Source of the DNA: JAGWRA01 sp035534615
Lineage (GTDB): Bacteria; Acidobacteriota; Vicinamibacteria; Vicinamibacterales; CAVVIG01
Assembly: GCA_035534615.1 (NCBI GenBank)
Contig: DATLRO010000068.1
Coordinates: forward strand, 7,326 to 71,325
Length of the DNA stretch: 64,000 bases
Direction of reading: 5' to 3'
The position numbers and the translations under genes were made by a program. This document shows, in pieces, positions 29,041 through 36,573 of the stretch; positions within the stretch are counted from its first letter, which is position 1; each line of letters begins with the position of its first letter. The notes beneath the pieces were generated by a model. That model was not told the origin of the DNA. It saw only the letters and a program-made list of their open reading frames with translations, and made no database searches.

Positions 29041-29068
29041 CGGCGGCGGGCCGGCCGGCCCGCCGCCG
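29041..29068. terminator. 28-bp perfect palindrome between convergent genes
   Basis: A perfect inverted repeat, arms CGGCGGCGGGCCGG and its complement, fills the 46-bp gap between the peroxiredoxin and the CNNM gene. Its position suggests a bidirectional terminator, although no T-tract follows on either strand. Confidence 0.55.
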
Positions 29069-29079
29069 GCCTCGCCCGC

Positions 29080-30429
29080 TCAGGCCTCCGGCCGCTCGTC
29101 CGGCGGGGCCTCCCCCTCGTGCTCCGGCGACAGCCAGACGCGCGCGACCCGCAGCCCGTCCAGCGTTTCCACCCGCAGCGTCCGCCGTTCCACGTCGATC
29201 GTGTCGCCCACGGCCGCGCGGCGGCCGAGCCGCCCCAGCACGTAGCCGCCGATCGTGGCGTACATCGTCTCGTCGATGTGCAGGTCGAACTGCTCGTTCA
29301 CGTCCGTGATGAGCGTGAGGCCGTCGACGTACGCCGCGCCGTTGTCGAGCGTCAGGATCCGGGCGGGCGTGCCCCCGAACTCCCCGCCGATGTCGCCGAC
29401 GATCCGCTCCATCAGCCGCTCGAAGGTCACCAGGCCGGCGGTGCCGCCGTACTCGTCGATCACGATCGCCTGGCGGGTCCGCCGCCGGCGCATCTCCGCC
29501 AGCAGATCGTCCGCCTTCATCGTCTCCGGGACGACGAGCGCCTCCCGCGTGAGCGCCGCCAGGCTGAAGTGCGCCGACGGCGCCGTCATGGCGCGGAACA
29601 GATCGGTCACGAGCAGCACGCCGATGATGTCGTCGAGGCTGTCGCGGTACACGGGCAGGCGGGTGTGCGGGCCGCGCGAGAGGCGATCGATCACCTGCGC
29701 GAGCGGCATGTCCGCCGGCAGCGCGACCATCTCCGTCCGCGGCACCATGATCCGCCCGGCGGTCAGATCGGCGAAGTCGAACACCCGGTGCAGCATCCGC
29801 TCCTCGCCTTCCTCGAGGACGCCCGCTTCCTGGCTGGCCGTGACGAGCATCTTCAGCTCTGCCTCCGAGTGCACCAGCGAGTGCCGGCTCGGCGCCCGCA
29901 GGCCGATGGCCGACACCACGGCGCGGCCCATCGCGTTCAGCAGCGCGATGAACGGCCAGAACAGCTTCATGAACAGTTCGGTCGGCTTGATGACCCACAG
30001 CGCCGTCCGCTCGGAGTACTGCAGCGCGACCGTCTTCGGCGCGAGCTCCCCGAGCACCACCTGCAGCGACGTGATGAGCGCGAACGCCAGCGACACCGCC
30101 ACGCTGTGCGCGGTCGCCTCCGCGATGTGCGTCGGCAGGAAGCCGAACCCCGGCTCGATCAGCGACGCGAGCGCCGGCTCCCCGATCCAGCCCAGGCCGA
30201 GGCTGGCCATCGTGATGCCGAGCTGCGTGGCGGCGATGTAGCTGTCCGGACTGGTGGTCGCGCGCCGCAGCGTGCGGGCCATCCGGTTGCCCTCCGCGAT
30301 GAGCTGGTCGATGCGGGTCTTGCGGACGGTGACGAGCGAGAACTCGGCGGCCACGAAGAAGCCGTTGGCGAAGACGAGCGCCAGGATTGCGAGCAGCCGC
30401 ATCCCGATGTGCAGGGGCGCAGGGTCCAT
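29080..30429 (-). CDS. CNNM/CBS-pair/CorC_HlyC membrane protein (hemolysin-C/CorB family)
   Basis: 449 aa. An N-terminal DUF21/CNNM membrane domain (helices about 9-27, 60-75, 100-125 and 135-155) precedes two CBS domains (RIMVPRTEMVALP... and ...LVVPETMKADDLLAEM). A C-terminal CorC/HlyC domain follows (GGYVLGRLGRRAAVGDTIDVERR...). The family is linked to Mg2+/Co2+ transport. ATG 30429 is preceded by GGGAGG; 68 further upstream in-frame residues are basic low-complexity and rejected. Confidence 0.92.
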   Translation of the reverse strand: MDPAPLHIGMRLLAILALVFANGFFVAAEFSLVTVRKTRIDQLIAEGNRMARTLRRATTSPDSYIAATQLGITMASLGLGWIGEPALASLIEPGFGFLPTHIAEATAHSVAVSLAFALITSLQVVLGELAPKTVALQYSERTALWVIKPTELFMKLFWPFIALLNAMGRAVVSAIGLRAPSRHSLVHSEAELKMLVTASQEAGVLEEGEERMLHRVFDFADLTAGRIMVPRTEMVALPADMPLAQVIDRLSRGPHTRLPVYRDSLDDIIGVLLVTDLFRAMTAPSAHFSLAALTREALVVPETMKADDLLAEMRRRRTRQAIVIDEYGGTAGLVTFERLMERIVGDIGGEFGGTPARILTLDNGAAYVDGLTLITDVNEQFDLHIDETMYATIGGYVLGRLGRRAAVGDTIDVERRTLRVETLDGLRVARVWLSPEHEGEAPPDERPEA

Positions 30430-30505
30430 GGAAGGCCTCCCAGCGCGACTGTACCGGACGCAAGGCCGCCGCCGCAAACGCCCCCGCGGCGCGCGGCCGC
30501 CGCCC

Positions 30506-31219
30506 TCACGCGTCGGCGCCGCCGGCGTGGGCGTCCACGAACGCGTCGACCGCCCGCCGGGCCGCGGGATCCAGCCGGGTGAACTGCACCCCCATGCCCG
30601 TCCGCTGATCCGCCCAGGCCACCCGCGCGTCAACTTCCAGGTCGGTGTCTCCCCCGGGCAGCCGGAACCGCAGCCGGACCGCCGTGCCCGCGTCGACCAC
30701 CGTCGCCGTGCGGAGCCCCATCCCGCCCCGGCTGATGTCGAACGCGATCCCGGCGACGACCGCGTCGCCGGCCCGGCAGGCGACCGCCGCGCCCAGCGTG
30801 ACCCGCGGGCTGCCGCGGCGGTTGAAGCGGTCGGGGAAGAGGTGCGGCGCCAGCGCCGGCAGGATCTGCTGCGCGGTGCTGTGCTCGTTGACGTAGCCGG
30901 CGATCCCCAGCGCCGCCAGGGTCCGGACCTCCGCGGCGCCGGTCACCGACCCGCTGAAGACGACGATCGGCAGCGCCCGCGCGATCGGCCGGACGGCCTG
31001 CACGAGATCCGCGCCGGTCGGGCGCGGCAGCCGGAGATCGAGCAGCAGCAGGTCGACCGGCGCCGCACCGGGCGCGAGGTGCGCGAGCAGGGCGTCGCCG
31101 GTCGCCACCGCCACGGCCCGATGACCCGCGCCGTCGAGCGCCGCGACGAACCGGTCGCGCACGCTCCCGTCGTGGCCGGCGACGAGGACGGTCCTGCTGA
31201 TGCCTGTGTGCGTGAGCAT
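30506..31219 (-). CDS. Receiver-PilZ protein (c-di-GMP binding)
   Basis: 237 aa. Residues 8-125 form a CheY-like receiver with the phosphoacceptor Asp61 in LLLLDLRLPRPTG. The usual Lys near the end of the fold (GYxxKP) is replaced by GYVNEH. Residues about 130-235 are a PilZ domain with both c-di-GMP motifs, RRGSPR and DISRGGMG. It could integrate phosphorylation or protein contacts with c-di-GMP signals. Start ATG 31219 is set by the receiver fold. Confidence 0.87.
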   Translation of the reverse strand: MLTHTGISRTVLVAGHDGSVRDRFVAALDGAGHRAVAVATGDALLAHLAPGAAPVDLLLLDLRLPRPTGADLVQAVRPIARALPIVVFSGSVTGAAEVRTLAALGIAGYVNEHSTAQQILPALAPHLFPDRFNRRGSPRVTLGAAVACRAGDAVVAGIAFDISRGGMGLRTATVVDAGTAVRLRFRLPGGDTDLEVDARVAWADQRTGMGVQFTRLDPAARRAVDAFVDAHAGGADA

Positions 31220-31263
31220 GGCTGCGAGCCCCGATTTTCCGTGCGTCCGTACCCCGGGGCGCG

Positions 31264-31293
31264 TTGCAGAATTTATCAGGTTCTCGCTATAAT
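31264..31293 (+). promoter_or_regulatory. Sigma70-type promoter of the lysW-like/larE operon
   Basis: TTGCAG (31264-31269), an 18-bp spacer, and a perfect TATAAT (31288-31293). This is the best promoter match in the window, 98 bp before the LysW-like start. Confidence 0.7.
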
Positions 31294-31391
31294 TCGAACG
31301 CGTATTCTCTGCCGTGGCACGTACCGTGCCGCGCGTCTGAACGTCGGATCCCACACCGGAAAAGGACACTGCTGAGACCGCCGAGGAGATT

Positions 31392-31631
31392 ATGGCCACC
31401 TGCCCCGAATGCGACGCCGAGATCGAGATCGACGAGTTTGACGTCGACAAGGGCGATATCCTGACCTGTCCGGACTGTGGCTCCACTCTCGAGGTGATTG
31501 GCGTGTCCCCCCTCGAACTCGAAATCGCGTCGGACGACGAAGACGACGAACTGGATGAGGATCTGGAAGAAGAGGAAGAGGGCGACGACGAGGAGGAAGA
31601 CGAGGACGAGGACGAGGACGAGGAGGAATGA
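31392..31631 (+). CDS. LysW-like zinc-ribbon protein with acidic tail
   Basis: 79 aa. Residues 1-45 match the LysW/ArgW carrier fold: CPECDAEIEIDEFDVDKGDILTCPDCGSTLEV, with two CxxC zinc knuckles. True LysW ends in EDWGE and carries amino-adipate on its last Glu. Here the C-terminus is about 30 residues of nearly pure Asp/Glu ending EEE. A carrier role through the terminal Glu is possible but not shown. No lysX, lysZ or lysJ lies nearby; larE overlaps by 4 bp. GAGGAG precedes the ATG. Confidence 0.85.
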   Translation: MATCPECDAEIEIDEFDVDKGDILTCPDCGSTLEVIGVSPLELEIASDDEDDELDEDLEEEEEGDDEEEDEDEDEDEEE

Positions 31632-32488
31632 GTGACATGCCGGCGGTCGGGGTGACGTCCATCGACGCCCGCCTGCTGGCGGCCAAGGCGCGGACGCTTC
31701 ACGACCTGCTGAGCGGCCTGCAGTCGGTTCTGGTCGCCTACAGCGGGGGGGTCGACAGCGCCTACCTCGCTTGGGCCGCCACGGCCGCGCTCGGCGATCG
31801 CGCCCTCTGCGTGACCGCCGAGAGTCCCAGCTATCCCGAGCACCACCGGCAGCTCGCCGTGCAGGTGGCGGAGGTGGCCGGGCTGCGTCACGAGTTCATC
31901 CACACGGACGAGCTCGAGCGGCCCGACTATCGCGCGAACCCCGCGAACCGCTGCTACTTCTGCAAGCAGGAGCTCTACACGCATCTGACTGCCTTGGCCC
32001 GGGCCCGCGGCTTCGCGGCCGTCGTCGACGGCAACAACGCCGACGACCGGGGCGACTACCGGCCGGGCCGGCAGGCCGCCCGCGAGTTCGGCGTCCGCAG
32101 CCCGCTGGACGAAGCCGGCCTCAGGAAGGCCGAGATCCGCGAGCTGTCGCGTCGCGCCGGGCTGCCGACGTGGGACGAGCCGGCGTCCGCGTGTCTGTCC
32201 TCGCGTATTCCGTATCACAGCGAAGTGACCGGCGAGAAGCTGCGCCGGATCGAGCAGGCCGAGCAGGTGCTGCGGGATCTCGGCTTCCGCGTGTGCCGCG
32301 TCCGCCATCACGACGCGGTCGCGCGTCTGGAAATCGCGCGCGATGAGATGGCGCGGGCGCTCGACCCCGGCATCGCCGCCGCGATCGTCAGGGCCTTCCA
32401 GGCGATCGGCTACAGCTACGTCAGCCTCGATCTTCAGGGGTACCGCAGCGGCAGTCTCAACGAGCCGCTCCGCCTGCGACCGATCTGA
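31628..32488 (+). CDS. larE: ATP-dependent sacrificial sulfur transferase LarE
   Basis: 286 aa. PP-loop ATPase that adenylates a carboxylated pyridinium dinucleotide and inserts sulfur for the nickel-pincer cofactor. The loop is SGGVDS at 39-44. NRCYFCKQELY and ASACLSSRIPY are the family landmarks; the Cys in ACLSSR matches the sulfur-donating Cys of Lactobacillus LarE. larB, larC and larA are absent from the window. Its start overlaps the LysW-like stop (ATGA). Confidence 0.9.
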   Translation: MSDMPAVGVTSIDARLLAAKARTLHDLLSGLQSVLVAYSGGVDSAYLAWAATAALGDRALCVTAESPSYPEHHRQLAVQVAEVAGLRHEFIHTDELERPDYRANPANRCYFCKQELYTHLTALARARGFAAVVDGNNADDRGDYRPGRQAAREFGVRSPLDEAGLRKAEIRELSRRAGLPTWDEPASACLSSRIPYHSEVTGEKLRRIEQAEQVLRDLGFRVCRVRHHDAVARLEIARDEMARALDPGIAAAIVRAFQAIGYSYVSLDLQGYRSGSLNEPLRLRPI

Positions 32489-32770
32489 GATCGGCGCCAG
32501 GCCTGGCCCGCGATGCGCGGCGGCGGAGCCGCCGTCGGGTCTCGGGCGTTTCGGAGCACGGTCCGACCATGGACGTGGCAGTCGCCCGGACGCGATCCGG
32601 GCGGCACGAACGACCAGCCTCCCACCACGCGGCTGACCTGTTCCTTCAACGGCTGAGTTTCGACCGTCGTGCGCGCGCCGGCGGTGCGGCGGAGCCGCAG
32701 CCGCTGCACCTCAGCGGTCACCGTCGCGGCGTGCAGCTGATCCATGGACCGTGACGCCGCCGTTGATCCA
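32489..32770 (+). repeat. Intergenic region with three hairpins, two with GGA loops
   Basis: Between larE and the Pal promoter: GGCGGC-GGA-GCCGCC near 32520-32534, GCCCGGA-CGCGA-TCCGGGC at 32584-32602, and TGCGGC-GGA-GCCGCA near 32690-32705. No gene is seen. The GGA-loop stems resemble the GCA-loop stem of the element in pdxJ. One of the three could terminate the larE transcript. Confidence 0.45.
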
Positions 32771-32799
32771 TTGACAGAGCGTCGACGGGAAACTAAGCT
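32771..32799 (+). promoter_or_regulatory. Candidate promoter of pal
   Basis: Perfect -35 TTGACA (32771-32776), 17-bp spacer, and a weak -10 TAAGCT (32794-32799). The AGGAG of pal follows 30 bp downstream. Confidence 0.5.
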
Positions 32800-32843
32800 C
32801 CAATCGACTCGAAAGGTCGATCTCCCTCAGGAGAATGATGATA

Positions 32844-33422
32844 ATGACTCGCGTTCGCCGTAGTCTTCTCGTGGGCTCCCTCTGCGTCGGCGTTGGACTG
32901 GCTGCGCTCGGTTGTCACAAGCGCATTCCGCCACCGGCCGCGCCACCACCACCACCGCCTGCGGCCGCACCGGCTCCGCCGCCGCCACCGCCGCCACCAC
33001 CACCGCCGGCTCCTGCGCCCGCGCCGAAGCCGCTGACCGAAGAGCAGATCTTCGCTCAGAAGTCACTGGCCGAACTGAATGCGGAGAAGCCGCTGGAAGA
33101 TGTGTTCTTCGACTTCGACAAGTCCGAGCTGCGCGCCGACGGACGGGAGGCGCTGCAGAAGGACGCGCAGTGGCTGCAGAAGTGGACGAGCACGAAGATC
33201 ACCGTTGAAGGACATTGCGACGAACGGGGAACCGCCGAATACAACCTGGCGCTGGGCCAGCGGCGTGCGGCGGCCGTGAAGGACTACCTCGTGAGCCTCG
33301 GCGTCGACGGCGACCGGATCACCGTCGTGAGCAAGGGGAAGGAAGATCCGTTCTGCACCGAGCATACCGAGAGCTGCTGGCAGCGGAACCGCCGCGGGCA
33401 CTTCATCATCACCGCGAAGTGA
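32844..33422 (+). CDS. pal: Peptidoglycan-associated lipoprotein (OmpA family)
   Basis: 192 aa. A lipoprotein signal with lipobox LAALGC (Cys24) precedes a Pro/Ala-rich spacer (about 29-62, over half proline). A C-terminal OmpA domain has VFFDFDKSELR and the peptidoglycan-binding VEGHCDERGTAEYNLALGQRRA. It anchors the outer membrane to peptidoglycan, normally with Tol proteins, which are not in the window. Three ATGs occur at the start; 32844 has AGGAG ten bases upstream, while 32835 and 32838 are too close. Confidence 0.93.
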   Translation: MTRVRRSLLVGSLCVGVGLAALGCHKRIPPPAAPPPPPPAAAPAPPPPPPPPPPPAPAPAPKPLTEEQIFAQKSLAELNAEKPLEDVFFDFDKSELRADGREALQKDAQWLQKWTSTKITVEGHCDERGTAEYNLALGQRRAAAVKDYLVSLGVDGDRITVVSKGKEDPFCTEHTESCWQRNRRGHFIITAK

Positions 33423-33457
33423 CGGCGGCCGCTCGTCCGTAGCACCGCGAAGACCGG

Positions 33458-33496
33458 CGTGGAAGCGGTGGCCGGCGCACCGGCGCCGCTTCCACG
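33458..33496. terminator. Nested hairpin between convergent pal and glutaredoxin genes
   Basis: An 11-bp perfect stem (CGTGGAAGCGG/CCGCTTCCACG) encloses a second 5-bp stem GCCGG-CGCA-CCGGC. It fills the 78-bp convergent gap and is probably a bidirectional terminator; no T-tract. Confidence 0.6.
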
Positions 33497-33500
33497 TCCC

Positions 33501-33791
33501 TCACCCGTCGGCGTCCCGGTTTCGGGAGGCCCGCGTCAATCCCTCGACCAGCCCGGCGTCGGTGATCCGGTGACGGGCGAGTTCCCGTCCGCCGGCGAGG
33601 AGCACCGGCACCTCCGTCCCGTATCGGGTCGTCAGCGCAGGGTCGGTCGTGATGTCGATCTCGTCGAGCGTGAGCGGCACGCGTGCCGCGGCGCGCCACA
33701 CGGCGTCCCGCATCAGATCGCACAGGTGACAGCCCGGCCGCGTGTAGAGCGTCAGGCGGACGGGCAGGGCCTGTCCGCTCACGGCCGGCAC
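33501..33791 (-). CDS. Glutaredoxin-like (DUF836) protein
   Basis: 96 aa thioredoxin fold. LTLYTRPGCHLCDLM contains the CxxC redox site, followed by the short EIDITTDPAL and the cis-Pro region EVPVLL. It belongs to the DUF836 glutaredoxin-like family. It overlaps the pyrF stop by 13 bp and is the last gene of pyrK-pyrD-pyrF, an association of no obvious metabolic meaning. Confidence 0.85.
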   Translation of the reverse strand: MPAVSGQALPVRLTLYTRPGCHLCDLMRDAVWRAAARVPLTLDEIDITTDPALTTRYGTEVPVLLAGGRELARHRITDAGLVEGLTRASRNRDADG

Positions 33792-34498
33792 TCGCGAACG
33801 AGCGCCTCGGCGGCGGCCCGCGGGTCGGCGGCCGCGATGATCGGCCGGCCGACGACGAGGTAGTCGGCGCCGGCGGCGATCGCCCCGGCGGCCGAGAGCG
33901 TGCGGCTCTGGTCGTCCGGTGCCGGCGCGGCGTCCGGCCGTGCGGCACCGCGGATGCCCGGCGTGACGATCGTGAAGCCAGGACCGCAGCGGCGGCGGAT
34001 CAGCGCGGTCTCGAGCGGCGAGGCGACGACGCCGTCGAGGCCCGACTCGCGCGCGAGCTGTGCGAGCGCCTCGACCTGGTCCGGCGCCCGCCGCGGCACG
34101 CCGATCTCGATCAGGGCCGCGTCGTCCAGGCTGGTCAGCACCGTGACCGCGATGACGAGCGGCGGCGTGACGCCGAGGCGCGCGGCTTCCGCGGCGGCAG
34201 CGTCGCGCGCCGCGCGCATCATGGCGCCGCCGCCCGAGGCATGCACGTTCACCATCCAGACGCCGAGGCGGACGGCGGCCGTCACCGCGCCGGCGACCGT
34301 GTTGGGGATGTCGTGGAACTTCAGATCCAGGAAGACCCGGTCGCCGCGCGCGACGAGCTGGCGGACGAACGACGGGCCTTCCGCCGTGAAGAGGCGGCTG
34401 CCGACCTTGAGGCCGCCGGCCACGCCGCGCAGCTGGTCGGCCAGCGCCAGCGCCCCGGCCGCCGTGTCGACATCCAGCGCGACTAGGAGCTGATCCAT
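33779..34498 (-). CDS. pyrF: Orotidine 5'-phosphate decarboxylase
   Basis: 239 aa; last step of UMP synthesis. The N-terminal LLVALDVDTAAGAL, the catalytic DLKFHDIPNT, and the phosphate-binding VVGRPI mark the short bacterial PyrF class. ATG 34498 lies inside the end of pyrD (overlap 16 bp). A longer in-frame start at 34735 is an artefact of the pyrD shadow. Confidence 0.95.
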   Translation of the reverse strand: MDQLLVALDVDTAAGALALADQLRGVAGGLKVGSRLFTAEGPSFVRQLVARGDRVFLDLKFHDIPNTVAGAVTAAVRLGVWMVNVHASGGGAMMRAARDAAAAEAARLGVTPPLVIAVTVLTSLDDAALIEIGVPRRAPDQVEALAQLARESGLDGVVASPLETALIRRRCGPGFTIVTPGIRGAARPDAAPAPDDQSRTLSAAGAIAAGADYLVVGRPIIAAADPRAAAEALVRECRP

Positions 34499-35421
34499 TC
34501 CTGGTCCCGGGCCCGCGTGTCGATCGCCCCCACCAGATCGGCGACGCGCGCGATCCGGTGCCGCGTGAGATAGTCCTCGAGGCCGGCCAGCAGCTTCGTC
34601 CAGATGAACGGGTCGACGAAGTTCGCCGTGCCGACCTGCACCGCCGACGCGCCGGCCAGCAGGAACTCGATGACGTCGCGGGCGTCCATGATGCCGCCCA
34701 TGCCGACGATCGGGATCTTCACCGTCTGGCGGCACTCGTACACCATGCGGACCGCGATCGGCCGGATCGCGGGCCCGCTCAACCCGCCGACGATGTTCGA
34801 CAGCTTCGGGCGGCGCGTCTCGATGTCGATCACCATCGCGAGGAACGTGTTGACCAGCGAGACCGCGTCGGCGCCTGCCTCCTCCGACGCGCGCGCGAAC
34901 GACGCCACGTCGGTGACGTTCGGCGTGAGCTTCGGAATGATCGGCAGCGACGTCACGCGGCGGACGGCGTGCACGACGTCGTAGGTGCCGGTCAGGCTGC
35001 AGCCGAACGTGATCCCGCCTTCCTTGATGTTCGGACAGGAGATGTTCAGCTCGAGCGCCCCCACCCCCTCCACGTCCGAGAGGATCCGCGCCAGCTCGAC
35101 GTACTCGTCGAGCGTGCTGCCGCAGATGTTCACGATGACCGTGGCGCGCCGCGCGCGCAGCTCGGGCATCTTCTCGCGGATGAACCGGTGGACGCCGATC
35201 CCCTGCAGGCCGATGGCGTTGAGCATGCCGGCCGGCGTCTCGACGATCCGGGGGGGCGGATGACCCTCGCGGGGATTGAGGAACAGCCCCTTGACGGCGA
35301 CGCCGCCGAGCGTCGCCAGGTCGACCGCGTCGGCGTATTCGACGCCGTAGCCGAAACAGCCGCTCGCCGCGATCAGCGGATTGGCGAGGCGCAGCGATCC
35401 GATCTGGACGGAGAGATCCAT
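34483..35421 (-). CDS. pyrD: Dihydroorotate dehydrogenase, class 1B catalytic subunit
   Basis: 312 aa FMN enzyme. MLNAIGLQGIGV, ELNISCPNIKEGG with the catalytic Cys, KLTPNVTD, and GMGGIMDARDVIEFLLAGASAVQVG are class 1B signatures. It oxidises dihydroorotate and passes electrons via PyrK to NAD+. The start shares one base with the pyrK stop at 35421. Confidence 0.96.
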   Translation of the reverse strand: MDLSVQIGSLRLANPLIAASGCFGYGVEYADAVDLATLGGVAVKGLFLNPREGHPPPRIVETPAGMLNAIGLQGIGVHRFIREKMPELRARRATVIVNICGSTLDEYVELARILSDVEGVGALELNISCPNIKEGGITFGCSLTGTYDVVHAVRRVTSLPIIPKLTPNVTDVASFARASEEAGADAVSLVNTFLAMVIDIETRRPKLSNIVGGLSGPAIRPIAVRMVYECRQTVKIPIVGMGGIMDARDVIEFLLAGASAVQVGTANFVDPFIWTKLLAGLEDYLTRHRIARVADLVGAIDTRARDQEWISS

Positions 35422-36233
35422 CAGTCCCACACCACCTGGTCGCCGGCGAAGACCGGGCCGGCGATGCACGAGCGGACGAAGTGGGGCCGGCCGTCGTCTC
35501 CGCGGACCGGAATCACGCAGCTGTAGCAGCCCCCCATCCCGCATCCCATCACGCGTTCGACGGAGACCTGCGAGGGCCGGCCGGCGCGGGCGGCGACGCG
35601 GGCGGCGGCCGCCAGCATCCCCTCCGGCCCGCACGCGTAGACCATGACCGGCGCGTCGGGCGCCAGCGCCGCCAGTTCGCGGTCGAGCGGCACCGTCACG
35701 CGGCCGCGCTCGCCCCCGCTGCCGTCGTCGGTCGTCAGGATGACGCGGACGCCGAGTCGCTCGAAGAAATCGAGATAGAAGTGCTCTGCCGCGGTGCGCG
35801 CGCCGTAGAAGAGCGTCATCGGCGTGCCGCGGGCATGCAGCGCCTCGGCGAGCAGCGCGAACGGCGCCAGCCCGACGCCGCCGGCCACCATCCAGGCCCG
35901 GTCCGGCGGATCGACCGGCGCGAACGGCCGGCCGAGCGGGCCCAGGCAGGCGATCCGCTCGCCGGGGGTCGCGTCGAACAGCCGGCTCGTCGAGACGCCG
36001 ATCTGCTTGTTGAGCAGCGTCAGGCCGGTCGGCTGGCCCGTTGCGTCTCGCAGCACCTCGAAGACGGAGAACGGCCGGCGGAGCAGCGGGTCCTGGCCGA
36101 GGCCCGATTTCACCATCACGAACTGGCCGGGCTGCGCGCAGGCGGCGATCTCGGGCGCGGCGAGCGCCAGCACGTTGTAGTCGCTCGACAGCCGGCGATT
36201 CTCGATCACCGGTGCGTTCACGTCGATCGGCAT
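35421..36233 (-). CDS. pyrK: Dihydroorotate dehydrogenase electron transfer subunit
   Basis: 270 aa. FAD-binding part with the 'DPLLRRPFSV' motif, NAD-binding AGGVGLAPFALL and ACGPEGML, and a C-terminal [2Fe-2S] motif CGMGGCYSC...C. It partners PyrD. ATG 36233 is preceded by TATACT six bases upstream, so the mRNA is probably leaderless. First gene of the minus-strand pyr operon, divergent from pyrR. Confidence 0.95.
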   Translation of the reverse strand: MPIDVNAPVIENRRLSSDYNVLALAAPEIAACAQPGQFVMVKSGLGQDPLLRRPFSVFEVLRDATGQPTGLTLLNKQIGVSTSRLFDATPGERIACLGPLGRPFAPVDPPDRAWMVAGGVGLAPFALLAEALHARGTPMTLFYGARTAAEHFYLDFFERLGVRVILTTDDGSGGERGRVTVPLDRELAALAPDAPVMVYACGPEGMLAAAARVAARAGRPSQVSVERVMGCGMGGCYSCVIPVRGDDGRPHFVRSCIAGPVFAGDQVVWD

Positions 36234-36239
36234 CGGGAA

Positions 36240-36245
36240 AGTATA
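36240..36245 (-). promoter_or_regulatory. Candidate -10 box (TATACT) of leaderless pyrK transcript
   Basis: TATACT, six bases, then ATG of pyrK on the minus strand. No convincing -35. Confidence 0.55.
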
Positions 36246-36253
36246 CCTGACTC

Positions 36254-36311
36254 GGTGCTCGGGGCTCGGAGGGCCGGGAATCGTCACTCGCCACTCATTC
36301 CTCCCTCGAGG
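36254..36311. repeat. Degenerate 7-bp-period repeat in the pyrK-pyrR divergent region
   Basis: Units such as GTGCTCG-GGGCTCG and TCACTCG-CCACTCA-TTCCTCC repeat with a period of seven. It is weak, but of the same kind as the stronger arrays near 42034, 53098, 54305 and 63214. Confidence 0.35.
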
Positions 36312-36351
36312 CCCAGCGCCCTGATGCCTGCGCGGGACCCGGCCGAAGGAT

Positions 36352-36360
36352 GCTATACTC
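36352..36360 (+). promoter_or_regulatory. Extended -10 promoter of pyrR-pyrB-pyrC
   Basis: TG-C-TATACT, an extended -10. The predicted transcription start (about 36367) would put the PyrR-binding loop at the very 5' end of the mRNA. Confidence 0.6.
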
Positions 36361-36369
36361 GCTGACGGA

Positions 36370-36403
36370 CTCTTTAACCGCGGTCCTGCGAGGCCGCAAA
36401 GAG
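36370..36403 (+). promoter_or_regulatory. PyrR-binding RNA loop (pyr leader)
   Basis: Lower stem CUCUUU/AAAGAG, internal bulge AACC, upper stem GCGGUC/GGCCGC, and hexaloop CUGCGA. The UCC-n3-GAGG core and the UUUAA before it match the Bacillus PyrR anti-antiterminator consensus. UMP-bound PyrR should stabilise it. The 3' half of the lower stem contains AGAG of the Shine-Dalgarno of leader ORF 1. Confidence 0.8.
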
Positions 36404-36406
36404 GTG

Positions 36407-36573
36407 ATGTCGTGCCGCGCACCAGTCCCGCCTGTACGTCCCCCGTGCTGCCAGTTTTTCCGGTCGGTGTGATGCCCGGTCCGTCGCGTGCCGGCCGGGG
36501 ACCGGTCCGTGTCGAGTGGTTGGCCCGCCCGCGGGCGTTGCCCGGAAGGGAGGCGCGCCGATGGCCGTGGTGA
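36407..36573 (+). other. Two overlapping leader ORFs upstream of pyrR
   Basis: ORF 1 (36407-36472, 21 aa, MSCRAPVPPVRPPCC...) starts three bases after GAGG. Its TGA overlaps the ATG of ORF 2 (36472-36573, 33 aa), whose stop lies 10 nt inside pyrR. The arrangement allows translational coupling from the PyrR loop to pyrR. Coding is unproven. Inverted repeats CCGGTCC/GGACCGG and CGCCCGCGGGCG also lie here; no clear U-tract terminator was found. Confidence 0.4.

Noticed and set aside
31560..31628. GAGGAC-type simple repeat as mobile or phase-variable DNA
   Set aside because: It is codons for the Asp/Glu tail of the LysW-like protein, with mixed GAC/GAG use; no sign of array behaviour.
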